Of a stretch of DNA of 64,000 nt, positions 13,101-25,100 are shown piece by piece. Each line of letters begins with the position of its first letter. Position 1 is the first letter of the stretch. Made by a program: the position numbers and the translations under genes. Under the pieces are notes generated by a model. That model had not been told where the DNA came from. It saw only the letters and a list, made by a program, of their open reading frames with translations, and searched no databases. Source of the stretch: Phoronis australis. Its lineage: Eukaryota > Phoronida > Phoronidae. The DNA lies in contig NMRA01000169.1 of assembly GCA_002633005.1 (NCBI GenBank), positions 601,387-665,386 of the forward strand, written 5' to 3'.

Positions 13101-16100
13101 GAAACACGTCAGTAAAAATTAAAAGAAAGAAGCGCCCATTTACATTAATTTCATCTTTTTCAAAACTGCAAATTCGTGCCAGCAAAAGAAAGAAATCCTG
13201 CACCACCATAATGACTTTGTTGCTCATTTTTGTTGTTTTTTTTTAGATAGTGGGCAAAAAATACCACTCCATCCCATCAGTTATGTGGGAAAAAGAAAGA
13301 CTATAACCAGCGATGCATTTTTGGCCTTATTTTGCTGATGTGGTTGTTGTTTCAGTATTTCGTAGTTGATTGTTTGTTGTTAAATTAAAAGTGTCAACTA
13401 CAGGTTTTGTTGGAAACATTTTGTCCATCAAAGATTAAACGAAACATCTCTTGCTTTTCCCAGGTTTTATTTCATTCCAGTTAATATGTTAATGCCTAAT
13501 TTCAAATCCACAGTACATAACAACAGATTACATGGAACTTGTCTCGGCCCTGGAACCAGCATTGAGTGTTAAAGCCAAAGAGGACCTAGCCACATCATTA
13601 GTCAGAATTCTCCAGAAAGTGGGCGGTGCTAAAACATTTCTGACAGACGTGGTTATGAGTGAAATCAAAAAACTAGGTCAGTGAGATTTTCCTTCACTAG
13701 TTTTTTCCCACACATGACTTCCAGTCTACTGATATGAATTCACAAAAGGATTTTTTTTCACTTCATGTAAATGTCAAAAGGCAACAAATTGAATGTAGTG
13801 AAATGTTGCAGAAAGTAGTTTTTTGTTGTAAAGTGGTGGCAACAATGAGCTCCAAATCCACCAGGTGGCGCTGGTGAAAGAGTGGTTCTACCTGAAAACG
13901 AATGTTATTGGCTAAGCACATGAGATTCTCATCTCATAGTTAACAGAGGACCTCTTTGTTTTAGCACCATCTAGTAAATATCCAGTTGTCCATTGCTATG
14001 ACGAGTCATTTGCTTTTTTGTCAACTACTTTATTAGTATTGTTCCTAAATATTCATTCTACCGCATTCAGATGTACACCATAACAACTTTTGGTCGGGCC
14101 ACTTACCATTATCAAGTCAGTGTCATCTTGTCCTCACTCAGGTTGAAAAAAGTGACACGTCACTATTGCTTCAGATGAGACTCATTGGTCTGCTTGAACA
14201 AGTGCTTAGTTATGAATCACTGATGCAATGTGGCAGTCCGAATTCTACGGGATTTAGTGTGTCCTATATGAATTTAAGCTGAATGAGTTGGCAATGATGT
14301 TGCTTTGGAAGTTACACGATGATACAATCTTGTCAGTAATGTGGACACAATGTGGTGGAACGCAAGGGCTCAATTTTTCCATTTTTTTCTGAAAGTTAAA
14401 TCGCACCAAATTAAATAATTTTTAAGCTCTATGTTATACCTACCATCAGACGGTGTTTTGAGAAATTGTGGTTTTTCAAAGTATTGTGAGAAGCCTTTGG
14501 ATAATGACAAAAGATCATCTGTGGCGATTATTTGTGTCCAAAATTGGTGAGATTTTACGGTAAAGAAATTTGTGTCAGCAGGTTTATAGCCGTGTTAAAT
14601 CCAAAGTACATCGTTTGTTTGAGACATAATATCGTAATATCTAGCAGTGAACAATGAACTAATTTCAAGCCTTTTCAGTCTCTAGTGAATTTATGATATT
14701 GATTGCAGAAAATGACAACCTGACATTCCGGGGGAACTCTGTACCAACCAAGGCCATGGAAGCCTATATGAAGCTAGTCGGTGAGAAGGTGAGTGAAGTC
14801 GAGCCATAGATTTGCAATTCGATAAAATAAAAGCTCAGACAGTGCAATTTTGTATCATTTGTGTTGTGTAACTGTCATCAAACTGGTTCTCAAAATTCAG
14901 GACTCTTGCTGGTGGCTGTTACTGCAATTCCGCTAATAAACTGCGCTTTGTCTGGTTAGGTCTGAAAAGAGCAAGGGAACATTGATTAATGTACAGGCCC
15001 CTCTTTGGGAAAACACAACATTATACTCTTTGTGGTATTAAGAACGTAATTCATTCATGAACAGCAGTAAGGGACTCTATATCTGAAACATGGAAACGAT
15101 AAAATGTAAGCTAGCGTGATTTGATAATTGTGTGGTTTGGTGTAATGTAAGGACAATAGTAACCAGTTGTGGATCGGGATTACCTCATTTACTTCCAAAT
15201 TTATCTTTGATTATCTTCTCATGCTCACATTATATGACGCATCTGCATGAGATCATCTCCATGGTTACTATCTGTAACCTTCTGCATTTCCTTTGACCTC
15301 TCCGTTTCCTCTCAGTACTTACAAGACACACTGGGTGAGTTCATCCGCGTCCTGATCGAAGCCCCCGACGAGTGCGAGGTGGACCCCAGCCGAATACAGA
15401 CAGGTGGCTCCCTCTCCAGGCATCAGACCAACTTAACCATGTATTGTGAGATGGCCTGGGCAAAAATAATCAACTCATTCTGCTACTTTCCCAGGCAAGT
15501 GGAAACAGTGAACCCACTTTGGGTTTTGATATTCACTACATTGTCATTATTATCAGTCTGCCCTGCATTGAAGAAAATAACATCGTGGTGTTTTAACTCA
15601 TCACCAATTTGCTACTGTAACAACACTCTTGGTAGTTAATTACCGTTTTGGATGAATAGTTTTTGTGGTCGGTACAGTGTTGCGGTTTTTTGCTGTTGTC
15701 CATTTTTTTATGTATTTCTTGCGATACATATATTTGAAACCCTGAGGAACCCATTACAGGTAAAAATTGACAGTGGGGTGATGATCATAGGAAGGTTGGA
15801 TGGAGCTTGCTAATGTGAACACAATATTTCATTGAATTCAGTCCTGCTGCTAGGGCTGCTTGTTCAGCTGTGTAATCCTTTAGCAACACCTCAGTTATGT
15901 CATAAAACTATGTCTGTTGACTGTTAGCTGGGGAGCCAGCTGGCTCTCTATTGTGTTGGCAGGGAATGGTTTAACTTGCCCTGCACTCGACAAATTTAAT
16001 TGGGTTTTGGCTTGAATGTTCACCTGTACTAGGTCCCTCATGGCTCTGATTTCATCTTTTATCATCGTGGAAAACGTAAGTAGACAAGCGCTTTACTTAT

Positions 16101-19100
16101 TATTTCATTGAGTAGGCTTGGATGTCATTTTTAACTGAACTTTGCCATTGCAGGGAATTATGGGAAGTGTTCTCGAGTTTTCGCCAGAAGTGTGAGGACG
16201 CTGGTCGCGAGGATGTGGCAGACAACATCATCAGTGCATGTATCTTCCTGCGTCTTCTCTGCCCCTCCATCATGTCACCCAGTTTGTTTGGGATCACACA
16301 AGGTATGAAAAGTTACCCCTGGCAGTTTATTGAGGGTGTCCGATCCATTACCAATATCCCCTATGTAGTTTCAACTCAGATAAAAGTGGTTTCGAAGATC
16401 AGATAACTTAGTTTATTATGAAGTGTTCTCGTGATCTTTTGTTAGCGCTCACAAATCAAACCAATTATGTACCACAGTTACATCCCTTGAGCACTGGAGT
16501 TACATCCCTTGTTCATTGCCCTGAAGTCATTGCTGACGTGGTAATTGCTGTGCGCTCTGGTATCGAACATTTCTGTTTACCGCTGTCTGTGCAAAAATCT
16601 TGACAAAGTACACACGACCACAGTACGAGCCAAGTTTCTAATGTTCCATCTTCTTGAACTGCATATGCGTTCTCACTAACAGAATTCTTTTGTCATGACC
16701 ATAATTTGCCTCTCATGGCTGGAATTTTTCTTTTCTTATGAACTTGTTAGCTTTGTTGTAATAAACAGTTGTTACAGACTAATGACTTATGTAAAAGAAC
16801 ATTGTCTGGAAAAGCAAAATTGTGGTCAGTTAGCAAGAAAAGAAGTGTACGGATGGAAAAAGTACAATCATATGAAGAAGATACACTTTGCAAGAAAGAT
16901 TAAATGTCGTTAGCGAAAAAAGAAATTAATGCATTCATATGAAAACAATTGCGATGAGTGAGACTGGAAATACCACAGATGAGAAAGGAATTACATTCAT
17001 AAGAAAAGGCCAGCACTGTTTTAGTGAAAATGCCTTAGTGGTTGACATAGATAGATCAGTTATTTCTGCCATCGATGACTAACAGACAAGTTGTAGTAAA
17101 GATTTCCACAACTACAGTTTGGCTGCGTTGTTTGAACTGGTATGTCAGTTTATTGATGAAACTTATTGTTCTGATGTCTATTGCAGAACTGCCAGACGAA
17201 AAGTCGTCCAGAAATCTCACTCTTATTGCCAAAACTATACAGAATCTGGCTAACTTCACCAAGTAAGTAGATCTCTTCGTGCAAAGTGGTAGCACTCATC
17301 TTTGTTTCATTCAGGTATTAAAAATTATTTTATACCCTCTCGCCGTGGGAAACCTGAAAATGATGAAAATGTTTCCCCTATGATGGAAAGCTCGTAGAAA
17401 ATGATGATGTAAAAAATTGTGGAAATATTTTGAGATAAAGAAATGATCCCCCCTCCCCTTTGAGCATTCTGTTATGTTTTGCAACAGTTGCGAAATAGGA
17501 TCACTGCAAAATATACTTTCTGGGCATCTCAAGGAAAATGAGATTATGTGGAAAATGAAAACACAATGTGAATGTTAACCGTAAAGAAGTAATTGTAATA
17601 AAATAATCGATTAAACTTCAAAAGGTATATTGAGCGCTGTATAGGCGACTATTTACCGTGGGGTATTCCGTTTCACGCAATGTTTCCATTTAATTTAGAG
17701 CATCAGTCACAAAAAATGAGTCACGAAACGAGACAAGTTGGTAGTTTGACTGTTGTCTGAAAGGAGCTCATAGGTGTTATCGTTGGCTTAACAAACCATT
17801 TCATTTAATATGTTATTTTACTTTCAAGTTAGCACTTATTGATCTGCCAATTATAGCGCGCATTATCACTTAATTGAGCTATGTTAGCACCAGCCTCTAC
17901 ACTGACTTTTCAACCATGTTTCAGTGCTTCATATTATCAAATGCAGTTTGAAGGCCTTGTCTTGATTGGTGATGGCAATGTGGATGTCTCTTCACATATA
18001 TGTACGCTTGATTCCATGGGTCCTGTCTTACTGAAAGGGGTTCGAGAACGTTCTGCTCATCTTAAAATCTCAGCGAAATTGTCAGGACAAGATTTGGCCA
18101 AAGTATGCCTCGAATGCGCCACCATCCATGGAGATGTTTTCCGATTGTACAGTGCTTTGTAATAGTCTAATATAACACGCCCGCAGTTTGAGAACCAGTT
18201 TTCTCCACTGAATAACGGTATCAACTGGTTCTTAAAATCTAGGCACATTTTATCAGACTGTTACCTAGTGCTTCATTGGTTTCCATTCACTTTTAGCCTG
18301 TTGTTTGAACATTCATTCAAAATTAGCTAGAGCTGCCTACACGTTGCAGTCTCCTAACACACTTGAATTTCTGCCTCAGGTTCGGCACCAAAGAAAGCTA
18401 TATGATCTTCATGAACGAGTTCGTTGAACGCGAGTGGGTCACAATGAAGAACTTCCTCAAGCAGATCTCAGTAAGTAGAAACATTTGTCTCACTACTTTA
18501 CACGAATACAAATTTCGAATTTTGTTTGAGCCATCTCTGGCCATAGCAGGGATATGATGTTCAGTGGATAGTAGTATCTGTTATAACGACTAGGAAGACG
18601 GAGTGTTATGCGTATGTGACTACTCTGTACATCTTTCCGTAGAAGCGCACACCACTTCGTGCATGGGGAGTGTTAATGTTGCCAGATGGTGCTTATAAAA
18701 CTACTATGCTTGTTGTTCAAACACATTGGGTTCTAGTAGTCACGCATCATTGCCCACGAAGTCCGTCATGATGGTGGACACCTGTCTGATTTCAATCGCT
18801 GTTCAGATGTGGAAAATGAGGACCACCCTTCCTTAGCCCCATCTATTGATAATAATTTAAGTCTTGGATTGTCTCTTCTTTGTCTAGAGCTCTGAGTGCA
18901 AGGGTAACCTCCTGGAGTTCGACGGTTACATCGACCTGGGCAAGGAGCTGTCTATACTACACACACAACTCAGTGAAGGGCTTTTAAAACTAGAAAAGGT
19001 GAGAAACTGGTCTATTTCCTCTGTTGGTCGAATGTACAGTGGTTTGAATAAATGGCATTGAATACTCGATGGAACATATTGATGTTACAGGTGGACGTGA

Positions 19101-22100
19101 TGTTATGATAGTCTATAGAATGATGTCCCAGGTGTCTCAATATTGTCATCTTCTGAAATATACAGCCCTGAGGTTGTCATAGCAACATGGGATTTGTTGC
19201 ATCCTGCCCACCTTTTAGCACTTTCTTTGTGTTGCGCAACTGTACAGTGTTAATTTTCAATGACAATATTTAAATCTGCTTTACTTTTCATGCTTGTTCT
19301 AAATTTGTAATAATGGTACGGTCTCACCAAGTTAGGAGAAAAGTAATTCCCAAAATTTCTCTTCTTTCATTTTTCAAAGCTTTCTGTCCATGTTGTGAAT
19401 ACCCACAGTTTTTCCAAGATGTTTTCTGTTGGTGGTTGTTGTACAAAACTTGAATATGGCAAAATAACATTTTGTTAATGCATCCTTTAAAATAATGAGA
19501 AAATAAAATTTCTCCCATCCACCATATTGTGTCATACGTTGCTGAGCTTTTACCATACACTTAGTTGTTGACAGTTTTATTTTAGTATAGTTTGCAAGGT
19601 AATATTTTGTTTGTTGTAATAATTACCATGGTAACTACAATCTCTTTCATTTAGTAACTTTCTTGTTTCCAGGGGCCCGGAGTATGAATACATAGTTGAT
19701 CATAATATATGATTTTCATGTGTTGATTATTGCTGTTTTTGTATTTTTAATTTAATTTTGCATTTATTTTCTTTGCAAAAATGAGCGTTATTATCTTGAA
19801 AATTGTCTTATTTTAGGGTGCTGCTGATAAACTGTCCAGTCTCAGCTCAATACTGGACAAGATCGCGGCTGCCAAAGACAACCCCAACGCGGGGGCCCCA
19901 CCTGTTCAACCTCCAGGTGACATCACGGCCTTGCTCAACCTCGGCCTCTCAGCCACCAACAGTATCACCGTGACAACAGATACTTCTGTATCCGGGGAGC
20001 CAGCGCGTAAGGATATTTACACCTCCGATGATTCTAGTCGCACGACGTATGCAAATCGCCAGCACGTGAATGGGATGAGTTGTGTTAAAACTAAGAGACT
20101 GGGTGTCGACCTTGCTGTGCCAGATGACTACGTGCTTTACGGTGCAATGGATGGCGCCGAAAGTCCGGGTGCTGGTCCACTACGGCGCCCACCAGAAAAC
20201 CAGCTCAATCGTACATGGCGGCAAATGGTGAGCGCCGCCGAAGTGGTCAATGGCGACTACGTCGACCTGATCACGTTCATGGACGAGGAGGCGCGACGTC
20301 GTCAAGACGATGGTGATGGGTCGCAGGTGTCCGTGGGTCAACTGTCGACGGTCGCGTCGTCCGGTTACCAGAGCTTTGGCAACTACAGCCAGTCCAGTTC
20401 ACCAGTTGACCTGGCCGGTAACCACGACGAACACGGTGACCCCCGACACAGTCCAGTTGGCTTGCAGAACATGCAACCACTCTCATTTTCAAATCCGCTG
20501 TTTCAGCACCGTGAGCAGAGCATTGTGGGAAGGCGAGATTCTGGTGAGTGGGTTTTTGGTTATTTTTCCTCAAATGCGAACAAAAAATAGTCGACGCTGG
20601 ACTTAATTAATCTTTATTTCTTCATTTCACTAAGTATAGACGGTCATCAAGTGAAATTTTGGATGGACATAACAACAAATAGTTCATCTTGTTTAAGTTC
20701 TGTACCATTGCTACTGTCAGAAAGAGGAGGCAGTGTGGCTTAGTCGGAAAAGTATCGGCTTTCTTTCGTTCGCTCGAGTCCCACTGGGACCCACTACAAG
20801 ACCTTTGAGTAGGATCTCTAGCTCGGTTTTAACTATATATTAGTAAAGCATAAAATTGGTTTCAGGTGATCAGTGTTACGAGCCCACTTGAGCGGCCTAC
20901 GTACGTTTGGTACGAGTGCCAGACCGCCTGTAATTTTTTTACTGTTATACGATGTTTCAAGAAATTATGTACATTCACAATGATGATAAAATGAAAAATA
21001 TCAATTTGGCATTAATTTTTATCTGGATTTGTGACAAGATTTTACTCTGTGTGAAATCACATTGATACGTAATTAATGACAAGCAGGGAGTTAAATAACG
21101 AGAAGCAATGGAATGAAAATTGGAGTAGCTTTAACTCTTATGATACTTATTGTCTAAAATTGTCTTCAATGCAGATTTATAAAAATGCAGTAGTATGGGT
21201 CATTGTACTATATATTTACTTCTCATTGTAGAAACATCATCAAGCTCAATAAGTGAGGATGTCTCTACCCCATCTCAGCACAACATGTCATTCGATGATG
21301 GCGACAAGCTGGATCAGCGCCGTGATTGGCTACGCCGATCGGCCAATGATAGTTCTTTGTCCGGTCTGCGGAAAGTCAGTTCTGACCAAGTTATAGGAAA
21401 ACGTTCTGAGGAGCTACAGAAAAAAACCAGTGTGGACAATTTTTTTAGCAGACCCAGTAGCGGTGGTAGTGATCAAAAGACCGTTGGTGTCAGTGGCAGT
21501 GCTTCAGGCAGTGTACGAAAAATTAGTATTGACAATGTTGGTAGGACTGTGAATATTGATACCAGTGGACGAAAAATAAGTATAGACTCCGGTGGGAAGA
21601 AAATCAGCGTCGCTGCTGGCAACAGTGGTCCGAGCGTTCAGGTGCGGTTATCGAGAACTGTTCCGGAGCGACGTGACTCTCACGAGGTGATGCTGCGGTA
21701 TGCGCAGGCTAATTCTCGTAGTGACAATGAGCTCAGTGGTCTCGTGAACAGTGGCGACACCATGAGCTCGAGCTCAAAAACACTAACTGGTGATCTCGAT
21801 CTCCGAGTCAGTCAGTCTAGTCCAAAAAATACTCGCAAGTGCAATAATGTAAACTCTTCCGCATTCAATGTCGGTCTGTCATTGTCGGAAAGCGCCCCGA
21901 GCCTGAGTTACCGCTCCAGTATTCACCGGCCGATATCCGACTACACGGATCTGTCGTCGGATGCGGCGGCAATGTCCAATAGCTCAGCGCCACCTAAGCA
22001 GTATACAACGCTCCCTTCCAGTGGCCACAGTCGAGCGGCTGCTGTTACAACTCCATCGTCAACAAATCCGCACTACTCGACCAGCGTCAGCCTGCAGACG

Positions 22101-25100
22101 ATCAACACACAGTCATTGGATGATGCTGTCAGCGCATCAACGCCACGCACGTTGTCGTCTGATAACATTCTCAGCAAAAGTCCTGATACACAGGGTTTCC
22201 TGACCAATCACGAGCGGCGACTGTCCGTGCCTCAGAACCCAGTCAGAATGGGAATCCGGTCAGTTCACATGAAAATCCAGGAACAAGATAAGGCCAAAGA
22301 AGTAAGTATTGGCAAAATAAGGCCAAAGAGTATTGGCAAAATAAGGCAAAGAAAATAAGCATTACCAAGATAATGCCAAGGAACTAAGAATTAGTAATGG
22401 CCATTGTATCTTTAGTCGGCATTGTTTTAACAGGTTTTTGTGCTGGACTGCAACTACTCTCATGGATGTGATTAATAGTTTCATTTATTTGATGTGGTTT
22501 TTCCTTTGTTTAAAAACATTTAGTGTTGTCAAATCAAATCGTCAAAACTAAAATAACAGTGGAAAAAGTTCTTCAATTTGGAACAAAAAATTGCTAAATC
22601 ACCATTTTTGTAATGTTCAAACTAAGGCATACATTACAACTAATGCTCACTATTTTACGAAATAATCTTGGGTACATGTGTACCAGACCCCAGATGCCAA
22701 CAAAATAAATATTTCTCGGGCGTTATTTTTGTCGACTAACTTGACTAAGTTAAATTCACTTGTTCGCCATATTATGACCTTAACTGATGAATGTTCAACG
22801 TAAATTATTACATTTTAAATCACTGTTTGTCGGTGAACGTGGAAAACGTTGTTGTTATAACATGCTTTGAGTTGTTTTTTTTCAGACTGAGCGAGAGTTA
22901 GAGAAGACACAGTTACAGCTGAAGGATACACAGGACCGTTTGCGAGAGGCGGAGTTACAGCTGACTGGTAAGGATAGGGAAATAGAGTGACACAGAAAGG
23001 GTTTGGCTACACTGTCGGTGAAATTATTCCAGAACCTGTGCTATCCCCCATATATGCTGTATACCGTGACTGCGATAAACATGCAGTGATCTATTCACCG
23101 ATGTTCTTTTGTTGGTAATGGCTTTGTCCAGTGGTCCATATCATTCTTGTTTTTAAAGGGTGTTAACAACATACTAAATCGTGGTTTACTCTGTTAACAT
23201 ATACCTCTAGTTTTCTGAAATGTTTGAAACAACACAATGTCTTGATACCCCTTCAACCATCTAAAGTTTGATGCGAGTGTAGAAATGTCTTAAGAAGTCG
23301 CTCAAATCAACAATCATTATTTAACAAGGCTTGAGATACAACGAGTACACTTGATTGACTTCACCAGTTCCAAATGGTCATCCAGTTAAGACAACTGGTT
23401 AGTAATACTGTACCTGTAACAAGTGCATTGATCCCCCAGACCATCCTCATGGTTAGTTCTCAATGACAACTTACAGCTTAGAAATCGTGCAGACAGACAC
23501 CTTAGCCAGTTAAACTGGTTAAACCAGTGAAGTCTGTCAAGTGCAAACATCTTGGCAGCTTTTTTGCTAAAAAGTGCTTTTAGTCTCTCAAGGAAGTGCT
23601 CGTTTATGACAGAACAAGATTTGGTTAAGACCAAATCAATATGACATAATAGGATAGTTCGCTAACCGAGCATTAGAGGGAGCTTCTAGTTGGTACACTG
23701 CTTTGAATAATGCCCTCTGTTGTTCTTCACAGCACACAAGGAGATGACAGACCGGCTGATCGACGAGTGGCGTCAGAAGCTGCACGACCGCGAGCGTGAG
23801 ATGTCCGAGCAGAAATACGAAAAGGAACTGCAGGAGCGGCAGATGAAGGATATTATACAGAGGTAGGGGCTTGCTGTCTGTTTCATTTTAAGTTGCACTG
23901 TCCGCCAGCAGGACAATAACAGTTGGACTGAGTGTGTTTTGGTGCGGGTTGCTTTAAAATATACAATACTTCTCTTTTGTCGTGCAAATTATAAGTCTGA
24001 TTTTCCGAATCATGTTGTAGTGAAAGTTGTTTCCGTGGTTGGGGTCTAATTAAAACAATGATTGCTTGCCTCAGTTACCACGTACCTACCCGTTTAAATG
24101 AAATGATTCATTTGTGACAAATGGCATCATTCATGGGGCAACGACGTGTGTAGTGAGCTTGTGTTGGTTGGTACTTTAATGATGTTCATCAACAACAAAA
24201 TGGTTTTGAATCATTTTAAGGTGACCCGCATGCAATTCATTGTGGCTACTTAACATGCACCGCCGTAAGTTACTCACTGCACTGAGTGGCATGGTCAAGT
24301 AGAAATAGTGTTAACTTTGATGTCTAAGGCAGCTGTTTCTCATTAAATTTGGGAATATTTAAACAGGCGACTGGGGTTTCAACTAGAACTAGTTGTTTGA
24401 ATGCTGTTAATGAAGATAAAAAACAGGAGCGTGGATCACTTTCACAATTTTGTTTATCAAATCACGCATCAAATTCATGCAAAACAAAGTTGTATGTTTG
24501 TATCATTTCTTCTCTGGATCATAACTCGAGAGTTGAAGCTAGTTGAGTACTCTGTGGGTGGTATACTTTAGAATTAATATATTCATCAAAGGAATGAGAG
24601 ATGGCTGCTTTATCTGTTTGCCTTTGTTCATTAGACAATAACTAGCTAAGACCTCAGTTAATAACCAATATTTTCCAACCTAATGTTCTGATAAGTCGCT
24701 AACATTTCGCCACATTGATTCCACTAACTAAAAGCAAAACACTGTCTGCTGCAACCTTGGCCAGCGATCGGTAGATCCAGAAAACTCCCAGAAGTGCAGG
24801 ATCATGAGATATTGCTATGCGTTATGGAAGAATCATGTGATCTCACTAGATTTGCTTCTGAAATTCTTGCGTCTACGGATTGCAGCCCGGTTTATATGTG
24901 AGCAGCTATCTTTCTCCCTTCCTCTGGGAATCTGCACCACTGGAATAAATGAATATTTGGTAGTTTTCTCCCCTTCATGAGTTATCTCAAGTAGTCTAAG
25001 TTAGCAAGCTTCATTGTGAAGTAGTTGAGTGATACCAGTGACTTATATTATGACCGTAAGGATGTAACTATGTTCAATATCTGTTGTCGCTAAAATATCT

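Noticed and set aside
15499-15500. GT at 15499 as the donor of the YLQDTL exon
   Set aside because: It would leave phase 0 against an acceptor needing phase 2, destroying the conserved ELWEVF block.
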